A stretch of 64,000 bases of DNA from Enoplolaimus lenunculus (taxonomy: Eukaryota > Nematoda > Enoplea > Enoplida > Thoracostomopsidae), in contig JASANG010002067.1 in the NCBI GenBank assembly GCA_030248215.1, forward strand, positions 62,001 to 126,000, in the 5' to 3' direction. A model generated the notes under the pieces. The model did no database searches. It was not told the DNA's origin and worked only from the letters and a program-made list of their open reading frames with translations. This document shows, one piece after another, positions 13,001-25,000 of this stretch; the stretch's first letter is position 1; every line of letters begins with the position of its first letter. Made by a program: the position numbers and the translations under genes.

Positions 13001-16000
13001 GGTTGCATCCTGGCTGTAACGTAATCGCCACATGCATGGTATTGCGAAATTTTCACTTTGTGTCGTTATAAAGAATTAACTGATCGAACATTTATAAACA
13101 GCGAAATAAAGAATGTATTTCACCGATAGTACATATTTAATACATCGTTAGGTAGGAGAAGGGTTATGTATGTATTCATCCGGCAGGTTAAGAGCGTTGA
13201 AGTGAAGCTGAAGTAAAAATTTGGTAATAATTGATTTCAACACGGTTAAGTTTATTAAAGCACCGTCGAGTAAATTGACACTCAAACAGATGGTGCTCAT
13301 AAAATTAAAAGGGCAAGCAAACAATCTGTGTGATAGAAAAAGGCTGTGTATGTAGCGTGAAGACTTTGTAATTGCTGATAGGTTTCTAAACCGGTTTTAG
13401 CTTTGAAACTCGATATTTTCACCAAGTGTTTTAGCGTGTTTGGTTTTAGTATGTCTATAATGTTAGATGATACGTAATTAAATTTAAACTTCGAGCTAAC
13501 GTCACTAATGCGCTGATAAGGGTAATAATTTAATAGATAGATATCTGGAGAAATTGGTTTCAAAATTCAAAGGTTGACAATTTACAAACGCACTTCAGCA
13601 GTAATTTTGTGTGTATATGGTAAGAAAAGTTTGCGTAACAGATTCGTGAATACGGGTGAAAAATTCTTGTACACTAGAGCAGACATGCAGAACACTGCGT
13701 TAATTCGGATTTGTAAATGATATAATAGTCTGTTCATGCCTTCGTGAAATTACAATCGGAAACTAGAATGCATCCGAAATTCTGGTTTTGGCTCGGAAAC
13801 TCGGTATTTTCAGTTCACTATTACTAGCGAATTCCGAAATTATCTACATGTAAATGCGAATACCTACTCCGGCTAATTGGTTTCGAAAAAGTATCAAACA
13901 CAAACTACAAAATGTTGGATTGCTTATTTTGCTGGCGGTAGTTTCCTACTACAACTGTCCATGTTGAAAGCTATAAAATATTTTTAGCTAAAGATCAATG
14001 CTAATGTATTTTCAAATGAACATGTCTAGCATCTGTTATCAGTGTTAGTTATTGATTTTTAAATAGCGGATTGCCGCAGCGACAGATATCAAACTTTGCT
14101 CGCCACTGGAAAAGAAAAGTGGACAGAGTATGAGGTTTTTATTGGTATTGAATTTATTTATTATGTTGTCGAAAATGTTACGAGCCTATAAGCAGTGATG
14201 CTAACTATAAACCTCAACTTCTGTTAAAGAAGTGAACCATAAATATTAAGTGACACTTCATAAATGTAATACTGCAAAAGCATGCAGTGCAGAAATAGTT
14301 TATTGTTTTTCTTCAGTAACCTAAATTGTGCAGATGCATATAAATCAGTTTTCAAGATGTTTCGTTGCTGTCATCTTCATATAACTTTTGACACATAATA
14401 ATGAATATTCCTTCGTGTATTATGTAGAAATAGCTTCCTGAAATAATTTAAATTCAAAAGATAGGTAGGGAGCGATATGCGGGGTAAGTAGCCTCAATGC
14501 AGCCTAATTAGGTTAAGTTGGCATGTTTCTCAATCTAATCTCAATTTTCTGAATAAGGAATGGATTGTGAAACAGAATGGTAGCGTTTCGTAAATTCGAT
14601 GCTACATTTTCCGCTGCTCACGTTGCAATCTCGGATTTAATTTTTAACAGAAAATATAGATTCCATTGACTGAAACTCAGGTTTAGATTCGGAAAAAGGC
14701 TTACAGTAGGATGTAATCACTAGCTAAAGTCAACGTTCGGTTTTGATTCCGCTATTTAAGTTTGCTAAATTTTATTATCTTAGAATATGACACGTCTATG
14801 TATTACGAATTTGGCAACGATTTCGGAATTATGGTAGTTCGGATGGCACAACGAATGTGGCAACTTATGTGATTATAGAATATAACAAAACATTTCGACG
14901 GGTTAGCAAATTTCATATAGCGAAATCATTGGAACGTACCATCCGCAATATTCATATTATTGTCGGCGAGCGTGGAAAACATTTCTTCTTCAGTCAAATA
15001 GTGACAATGATATCGTTCGTAGTCGTACTGATACCATGTTTCTTGCATAATCCCGCCCATCGCAAAATAGCCGCCTGGTTTTAGCTTGCTCAAAATGTTG
15101 TGCATTCCTTCGCGATACTGTTGTTCAGTTGTGCACGCAGCTTCAGTGCAAAACACCGTTGTTACAACATCGAATTGCCGATCAACTGGGCCTTCGAGTA
15201 GTACTTTTGGCGTGAATATGTCACATTGAAACGCCCCGTGGACCCGCGCTCGGGTATCTGATTCCATGCTTGACCATGCAGCCGGGTTGCCTTCTAGTTT
15301 TGCCAGCAACTTAGTCACCGGTGACCAGTCAAAATTGGACTCGTTCGCCCGCCAGGCGCGAAGTTCGGCGACATTTGCCGCCGCGTAATCGCTCAAGTAA
15401 ATGTCGCGAACCTTTTGCCGGAAACACATCGCCATGTGGACCGTGGGCCCACTGCCGATATCGAGCATAGTAATCAGCCCCAATTGCGGCAGTCTAGCAA
15501 CGGCATTGGGCATGAACAGTAAAACGATCTGAAATAGTAGTATGCTTCGGAATTGAAGTCGCAGATATATACGTTTAAAGAAGAACGGGTCTTAGTTGAG
15601 CAGTGTGTCAACGGAGTTGAATAACATTCGGATTCAAATCCAGCTCGGATTCTGATTCTGGTTACAGGTATAACAATAATCAGAATCGTAATTTTTCAAT
15701 GTTTCTTAACTTGGTATGCTATTCTTATATATATATACACATAGATTAGGGATGCGCTGGCGCCAAAATTTTTGCCAGCGCATATACCGATCCCGATTCT
15801 ATTTTGAAAATATGTCGAACCAATGCAGATCAAACTATAGTACACCATGCTTAAATATCAGATAGGATATAGCATTACATCATTATGCGAAGACTTTTAA
15901 ACCCAAACCACCATAAACGATCATAATTTTATGAGAACGGTTCATTTCATTTTTTCAAACACAAACATAAGAGAGAACAGCTTCCCTGATCGTACACGCT

Positions 16001-19000
16001 GATATACGCCAAGAAGTGAAATTAATAGCATTCCAACTGACTACTATGTGCGAAAAGTATCGGCATTGAATCGGCCATGTTTTTGCAGTGCTATGGCCGA
16101 TACTCACAAAAAGGGCCGATTATTACCGATGCCGATCCAGATTAATCGTCACACCCCTAATATATGTAAGTTTTACTATTCGGAAACATATTCAACAGGG
16201 GCAACCAAATACCAAAAAATACCGCAGCCGGGAATCTGGTTTAAGTGTGTAGTTTTGTATTATCAAAGCAATATAACCACAAGTGGCGGATCCAGGATAT
16301 TTCGGTGAAGAAACATTTACAGCACGTTTTTGTTTTTTTAAATTGAACGAACTGCGCGAATGCCAGAATTTTGAATTTCCGATGCAACATTTTCGTATTT
16401 GTTACCTATTTCGCTAGAAAACACATTGTGATCTTCAGATTAACCATTTACGTAGCAACATTTTCAGCACGGATATGCCGGTGTGAAGAAACATTCACTA
16501 TTCACCACTCCGACTAACCTTCATAGCTGGCTCATTGTCGGTATCAGAGTAGAAATCTCGTAAATATGCCGCTGGCTTGAACATAGCTTGCGCTCCTGGA
16601 TGCTTGTACTGTTTATATTCTCCACCTTTACACACTGCTGGTCGTTGTTTTAAAATGCGCCGATTGTTTTTCGTTTCGTCCTTGCTATTGCCCGTATGTT
16701 TACCCGTTACCGGTTCGTCGTGGTCGTTATTAGTTTCACCACCGGAATTTGTTGCTGCAGCCGATTTTGTACTACAGCTACTGGTTATACTACTGCTGTG
16801 ACTGTATTCTTCACTATGATAGTTTGCTTCGGCTAGCTCGTTCCGCCCTACTTCCGTGTCTGGCATTTTGGTTCAAGTGTAATTTGATTGACGGAAGGGC
16901 GTATAATCTTGTGCTGTGGTAGTTTTTGATTGGTTGTAAACTGTTGATGTTGGGTCGATGTTGAATTTTATTTTCTAGGATGATGGTATTTCTGTTGAAG
17001 TGAATTCGGTAAATGCGATTTGTGCGAATACTGATGTTGTTGTTGTTGTTGTTTTGTGTTGCCTCGTCAACTCCACCTGTCCGGTAATGGAACCGGGAAT
17101 ACATATAGCTTCGCGTAGGATATCGTTTGCAAGTATTCACTGCGGTTATTATAATTGAAATATTTTACATAATGTGCTTGATTGATCGCGACGGAATTGG
17201 TAATTAAGCTGTCTTATAGTAATACGATATGTTCTGAAAAATATTCATATATATTGGCAACACTCAGCCTATGTTATCAGAAGGGTTGATAATATAGTTC
17301 AAAGTTTGTCCGAGTACTTATTTAGGGTATATTATGTACTTAAGTTTGTGCCTCTTTTTTAGTCGAGATTACTGATTTTACGTGGGTTAGGTCGCGGCCG
17401 GAATACTAGTTCTGGGTTTTGTTGGGGTGTGCAAGTTAGGTTCAGCGCAATGAAAAATCAGACGAGCAGGATAGCAACAAACGATCTGATTCAATGTCGG
17501 ATTCGACAGAAATTGAAGGGTTGGAATCGGATTCCGTATTGAAAAATCCAAGTAAAACAAGGTGCGGTAAGATCTTTTTGTGATTCAGATTCGGGATGGG
17601 TTTCGGCAAAATCGCAATAAATTCGGACTCGGTCAAATCGCGGCCTCGGTGCCACCAACGCTGAAAAATCCGTTTGCGTTGTTTGTTTTTGTCAGAGTCA
17701 TCGCAATATATGGAGTTTTTTAGGATTTAATTATTCAAAAGAATTAACCGTCGCATCCGTAGACAGGATTGATTGGCCAAGGTTACACACACACAAAACA
17801 ACGTACTGATAAGAACAATTATATTATTATAATTAATGGCTCTGTTTTTGAAAAGCAAAATGCAAAAAAATCACACCTCGACAGGATTAAAATAATATTG
17901 GTTTGGAAAACCAAAGATTTCAAGCGCTTAATCTACAAATAATGGGGTATTTTTGGTTTTTTGGCAAAACTTTCAATTCTGTGGTTTTGTTTTAAAAATT
18001 ATCAAGTCGCTTGGGTTTTGCGCGCAAGACTTTGTTTCCCGGTGTTTCACGTTGGTCTAAATACATTGAAAAATAAACGAATCAATAATCTGATGAAAAA
18101 TGAAGCGCAAAAATTTTAAACTAGTTGATATGTACTAGAGATGTACCGATGCCAACGCTCCGTTTGCTGGTGTCAAATTTTTAATGCTATATATTGTTGA
18201 TTCAAGCGTGTTAAAGAACAGAAAACGCATCTGGTATTTTGCTCATGCTAAAACTATTGTATATATGTACACGTGTGTATATTCATTTTTGAACAGAAAC
18301 AAGTTTAGCAATAAACGGCTATTTTGACAAAACAAAACACCTTGTGCACAATGTTCATTGGCCCCGGTACCGGTTGGTGCCAGCCTTGTTTAGTATGAAC
18401 TTAATATCCGGCTCGGCTACGGCTATTATCGGATATTGGGTCTCAGGGTATTCAGAGCACAGCCAAAGTCGAAATCTGACTCTAATATATACGTACTATC
18501 CTAATTAGAATATTGCTCTTCGACCTGCAAAACTGATAACATTTATTATTCTTCTAATCTACGTTTTTCGCAAACGCAGTTATTTAGTGCTCTACTTCAG
18601 TTTTGAGATTAAACATATAATATTGCGCAACATTGTTCGATTAGGCTTTTTTACAACCGAATCCGAACTTTTGTTGCCATCCTGATTGAAGTATCCGGCT
18701 CAAACTTTTTTGTATCCTCGAGTGTACATCAGTTATTTTATAGTTCAAATGGACTAAATTTATACTAAATGCTAGGGATGTGGCGATTATGGGCCTTATC
18801 AGGTAAGCTGTTATCTCTCTTGCGTTTGTGTGTGAAAAAAAATAATTAAAATGAACCGTTCTCATATTATAATTTTTTATTGATGTTAACGATTAAGTCT
18901 TCCCATTTATAATGATGTAACGTTGTATCCTATCAGAGATTTACGCATCGTGTATAAAAATTGGAATCGGCATCGGCATATTTTCATAACAAAAATCGGC

Positions 19001-22000
19001 ATTTAGCAATATTTTCAAAATAAAAATCGGCATCGGCAAAAATTTTCCAATCAACACATCCCTGCTAAATGCAAGCGTACGTATCTAATTGGAGTTTTAA
19101 CAACAATGTATTCGTTGCCATAAACGGCTGGGGGTCTTGGTGCAGCGGACAACCGCTGTCTCGAATTTAAATCATTTAAATATACTGTACACAAATCGTA
19201 ATAAATTCTGTTGTGTACTTTCCTTCACAACCTATCTGCTTTACACTTACGCCACGAAAGAATGTAGAAATCCGCTGCACTGCCTTGTTTTCTTTTATCT
19301 GAAGGCTCTTAGTTCTGTATTTTAGAGCTTGAATGGAACCCAGTGAAGTATTTTCGGTTTTAAGGAGTGTCACGTCACCTATAGCAGGCTGTAGACCAAC
19401 GAACATAGGCAATTGAAAAAACTCCTACTTAAGCTGCATCTTTAAAACGAACATAAAGCATCAACTGATTGATAATAGTGGTTAAAATACAGTGGGCAAT
19501 ATATAACTAATGTATATGTATCAGTTTTTGTAAAATATACGTATGTGGTGCACTGGGTATGGCAATTTTGGTAATACGGTTCTGATTGTTTTGACGTGGG
19601 TGTTTCTAGAATTTTTTTATGTGGGTTTTTTGTGCGTCAAAAGCAGTTTGCGCTGAAGGAAATACATAAGGGAAATGTTTAACCAAAGTCTAGACACTGT
19701 ATAAAATATTGTACAATTGTAATGCATTATTGTTCTGGTGTCACCAGCTTACTTCAGTGTAAAATTACATGCAAATCTTAGCGGCAAGCGAAAGTCCAAA
19801 TGTGCCAGGTGGTCAGAACATACTGTATATATTCTATCTATCTATATATGTAGATATACGTATATATCAGGCTGCGACCTGATATCAATTTACCGGAACC
19901 GGATTCGCATATCGAATGTTTACCGTTACAGGAAACGGATACCTGATATTGTATATGTTAAAATAATTTATTGTTGTCACCGCCCTCGGGCGGTGACGCT
20001 GTTTTCCCTCGCGGCAACCATCAAAGAAATATGTTTTATGATACAAAAGAACGTTTGTAAGAAATAATTTTATTGCAAATTCTCAACTAGAATTTTTTTA
20101 CTATGACGCTTTAAAGTGTAACATTCCTTCAGTCTGCACTAATGTTCTACAGCAAGAATTCAAACGAATTTCATTGTGTTGTTTTAACGTAGTGTTACTA
20201 ATCGCGTATGTTTGCTTATTTATAGGCCAGTCCTATAAACTAAGGAAGTTATCTAATTCATATCATGATTCATGACTCAAACTTAAAACTTGTTTCGGTG
20301 TCTGAGCTAAAATGCGTTATGCAGTTTGGACATTTGTATGTACTAAAAATGATTATAAATTTTCTCCCCTCGCGGTCTGAAAACTGACCATTGGTGCGGC
20401 CTCTAGTAAGCGAAGGTACGAGTAACGCTTCAACAGACGGAAAAGCTGCAGTCGTATTCTCGGCGCAGTGAATAGCAAGGTGCTGTTGGGATGAGTTACC
20501 ACAGCAGCGCTGCTAATTGGCTGTACAAATGTGCTATAACAGTACATACGCTTCATTTTGGTTTGACTTAGCACTCAAATCTGTTTGGTAAAGCATGTAA
20601 TAGAAAAAATACGAAAGCGAGTTGCAATTGGTTGATCTTTTGTTGCATACGTACACTCGCCAAGGTCTTAAATGACAGCTTCCAGGTCTCAACTGGAGGT
20701 GAAAAATATCAGAAACAGAGATCAACAAAATTTGCAGGAGCCGAAGCAGTAGTTGAAACAAAATTGGGTGGTTAAAGTAGCGTTAATTTGGTAATTTAAG
20801 CAAATATTCGTAACGCTGTTTTGTTTAGTTTTGGTTTAATTTTAAGAAATCCCGACAAACAACTTCTAAAATTGTATCAAAACTTGAAGCTAGCGGCATC
20901 GAACGATATATAATATATGTATGTTTAACTTGCAAAATTTTACTATCGAAATTGCTGGAACCTCCAAGAACTTGGTCTGAAAGACCTGATTCGAAAGTCG
21001 GTTCAAAGATCTGAAAATGTTTGTATCTCATTGTCTGTTTTTGATATTCGGACAAAAGTAGCTTGTTTCGGTGTATTTTTAGCGTGCTCAAGTTTTTCGT
21101 CTGTTGTATAGCTCATTATTTCTGCTGATAAACTGAAATTATTTAATGCAAAAATGTGCTTAAGTTTCGCTCGCTTTGAAACGTATCAAAACTTGAAATT
21201 CTTGACTTGCCCAGAATGTAGTCGCAGCAGGATATTAATGTCGCTGACTTATAAAAAGCAGTTTTATGATATTCGGCACCACAACCGTAAAAATTTGGTA
21301 TCCGGTTCATTTATACCAGACACTGGAACCGGATACGGATATCAGTTTTTGCCAGATATTAAACCGGACCCGGATATCCGGTCGCACCCTGATATATATT
21401 TTCAAAAGTTCAAATTTGGGCGTGAAATGATCAGGGGGATGTGAGATGCTCAAATATGTCAAAATTTTCAAAAGTCAATCATTTTTGGACAAACACCGGC
21501 TGAGAAGATAACCGAAAAGACCCGATTTTATTTCTGTAATAGCCTCGTTTCAAATAAATTGTCTTGAATATCAAATTCCAGAAATTTATGTGGAAAATTG
21601 CGAAAAATGTATTTTTGTGGCTTCGAGAAATTTCAAGGACGGCTCTCTGTAATACTCTCTATCTCTGCAGACACACATATATATGCAGGGATAGAGGGTA
21701 TTATAGAGAGCCGTTCCTGAAATATCTGGAAGCCAGAAAAATATCTCTCGCAGGTTTCCAAACAAATTTCTGGAATCTAGAAGTCAAAGCCATTTATTTG
21801 AAACAAGGTTGTTACAGAAATAAAATCAGGTCTTTTCGGTTATCCTACCAGCCGGTGTTTGTCCAAAAATGATTGGATTTTGAAACTTTTCACATATTTG
21901 AGCATCTCACAACCTCCCCTGATCATTTCACGCCCAAATTTGAACTTTTGAAAAATTCGAATCTCTCGAGCGAAACGCATATATGTTCAAAGCCAAACGG

Positions 22001-25000
22001 AATTTTGTTTTACATGCTAATTTGTGGCGCAGAAAAAATCAGCGTTTCCGCTACTGCGTTTGAACAACGAAACTTTGTTATATTAAAACAGCGGTACAAA
22101 ATGGTATATACCACCGGTTATAAACGTCAGGTGCCGATGCAAATAGTGCAGGAATAAGAAACCGTAAAAAGTTTTTTATAATGCAGATATCGATGTGATG
22201 TGTTCGCATTTAAACAGCTGGTGCGCAACTTTGCAGCAGTTGCAGGTCGTTTTATTATATGTACTGTGTATGTACGTATATACGTATATAAAAGGCTATT
22301 GCAATCCGTTTTAAATTTTAAGCCATCTGAAGGATTCTTTTTTCATTGTATATTTTGCGGTCGTTTTTTGTTAATCCAACGTTGCTTTGTTGAAGTGGGG
22401 TGGCATATAAAATTAGCTTGCGAAAAGAATGTTGTAAAAACGAATTACACACGGAATATCACGTTTTAATAGTTTAATCTCATTGAAGTTTGTAGCGCAA
22501 GCGTTTAAAAATGCGGAACAACTGTTTAGCTCCGACAAATGGTAATGTTTTAAAAAGTCTTTAGCTGGTGTTTTAATCATTTGCTCATAGAAAAGAATGA
22601 GTGGCAAAAACAGAGCAATGCAACAGATGCGAAAAGTGGTTGGCTGATAATACGTAAAGTGTATCGGAACTTAATTTCGAAAAAATATGAGTTGGCACGC
22701 GAGTCTTGGGATCAATTCAGTTTCGTATTAAAATCTTTTGCTCAAATTAATCAACGCTTTAAAATAACGGACGACTGCTTTAGCTGAGCGATCTAACAGT
22801 GTATTATAAGAAGTTATTGCTTAAAAACAGGAGCTAAGGCTTATATGGCTGTTACGCCATTAGATTTAAGCTGTTGTATAGTCTGCGAACAATGTTAAGT
22901 AACATTAAGTCGTTGTTGAACCTAGTTTAGGCAACTGCAATGGCGTATACATAGTTCTTGGTTAAAATTTTGCAGGTGCTCGGAATGAATTTACGATATT
23001 GCAAATGTTCAATTATTTGTGTCGAGGACACTGTTTTGTCGAGTTCGTTTAATGGTATTATAAAGTAAGAATTCAACTTACAGATGTGTTATGCACTTAG
23101 AAATTGAATTGATGCCAACTTTTTATGGTTTTCATACATGTTTTATTTACAGAACCTTAGTTAGCGCCCTCAGCTCTCAGTTTGGAAGGCAGCGTAGAAA
23201 AAGATCCTACGTTGTGCGACCATGGACAGGGCAAATGTGGGGCTGCTTCAAGCCACCCCGTTTCTATCTCTGTTATAATGGGTCGTTTCCGTTATTTCAC
23301 TAGGCAGCGTTTGCCCAATTTGCACATTTGAGCTTCTTGTGACTCTACCTGATTATTCCACACTTCGTTTAAATTTTTGAAAAATTCGATTTTTAGAGGT
23401 CTTGAGGTATATTTTCGTTGAGAAGGAAAAATTTTTCGAAAAGCGGTTAACAATGTACACTATTCGACGCAGTTTGGAACACTAACTCCAGTGGTGTAAA
23501 TTGTACCGCTATCTGAGCACTAGTTCACTAGTTATGGTACAATAACTGTTGGGAAGGGGCCAGGTCTGTTATTTCAGCATTACTCGTGAACTGGTGGCAG
23601 ATATATAGCGAAAATTAACACAATTAAACTCAATTCGTCAAATTGCTTCGAGAGGTAAATAAATTGCTCGACTTTTTGCAGTTACGTAATTGTTGGGATA
23701 GATAGATAAAATAGAAGAGGATATAACACCTCTGTGGGCGTTCGCGTAGACAAAATCAAAAGCATTGTCCATTGCGACATCCTACGACCTTATATACTCT
23801 GTGTGTCACTCTACATTAACCTTTAGACGTTCTGTTTCAACAATAAACTTATAAATTTTACTTATATCAAGAGATCTAATTTCTCTAACAGCTAATGTCT
23901 TCCTACCAAGAAATTGCTCGCGTTTGTCTTCCCACCGCTTGTATACGCATAAAAAGTGCTCAGCGGTCTCACTTACATTGCATTCTGAACAATTTTTATC
24001 TTGAGCTACTTTCATTCTAAATAAATTATAACTTAACCAACAATGTCCCGATAAAATCTGAATACATTGTCTAAGTTTGTCTTTATTAAGCTTTAATAAA
24101 AATCTACTTCTTCTTATGTTTGGTTCTTGAATTATTGATCTTGTAAATCTACAGATTTTCTGATTTATCCATCTATATATAAATTTCCTGCGCATCCATG
24201 ATGTAATTCTTAAGCGAACCTCCCGCTTACATATAGGCAGTACCGGTTCTGGTCCTATAAATCGTCTACCTGATCCACGCCTTGCTAATTCATCCGCTAA
24301 GTCATTACCGATTACATTTGAGTGACCCGGCACCCACACTAGTAAAACTTCATTTAATTGTGAGAGTTCGTTAATTGCTATTCGACACTCGTTAACTATT
24401 TTAGATCTAATTTTGATACTATGTAAAGCTTTCAGTGCTGCCTGACTGTCTGAAATAATGAGTATTCTTTTTTCAACAGTATTCCTTCGTGTTAACTCTT
24501 CAGCGCATATTTTGATCGCAATGATTTCTGTCTGGAAAACTGAAACATACTCTCCTAGTGATCGGCTAACCATGAAGTGCTCTGAGAAAATTCCAGCACC
24601 TGCTAATTTCCTTGCTGCACCTTGAACGACTGAGCCATCGGTGTAGCATACTATATCGTCATTCCTTTGAAAATCTCTTATAAAATTATTCCAAAGAGCT
24701 CTAGATGGAAACAACACATTCCATGTCGGTTCATCTATTATTTCACCTGACATATTATCTAAAGGAAAACTGAGCACGTCAAGTTGATTGATCTCAGCCG
24801 AGTAATCTCGATGTCCTTTGATACTAAAGACGTTATCGCCCTCTGATAATTTATTAATTCTGTTTAATTCTGCAATCCCTTCTTTCATTATCTCGGGGAG
24901 TTGAATGATCATGGGAAGTTATGGGAAGCTGAAATATGCAAGAAATTTGTGAAATCCGACCATTTTGGGCAAACTCCAACTACGCAAATCTTTGATAGTA

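Noticed and set aside
14068-14140. Candidate for the missing EXOSC1 exon
   Set aside because: Preceded by a possible acceptor, but the translation does not resemble the S1 entry strand and there is no phase-0 donor.
14460-14490. Short frame before gtaagtag as the missing EXOSC1 exon
   Set aside because: It contains IGRE-like residues, but the phase does not fit the flanking exons.
16814-17140. Minus-strand frame with poly-Asn upstream of the methyltransferase
   Set aside because: The asparagines come from a ttg microsatellite; the frame differs from exon 1 and shows no homology.
19128-19180. tRNA-like tcttggtgcagcggac
   Set aside because: The second half does not form the T arm, and the stem does not close.
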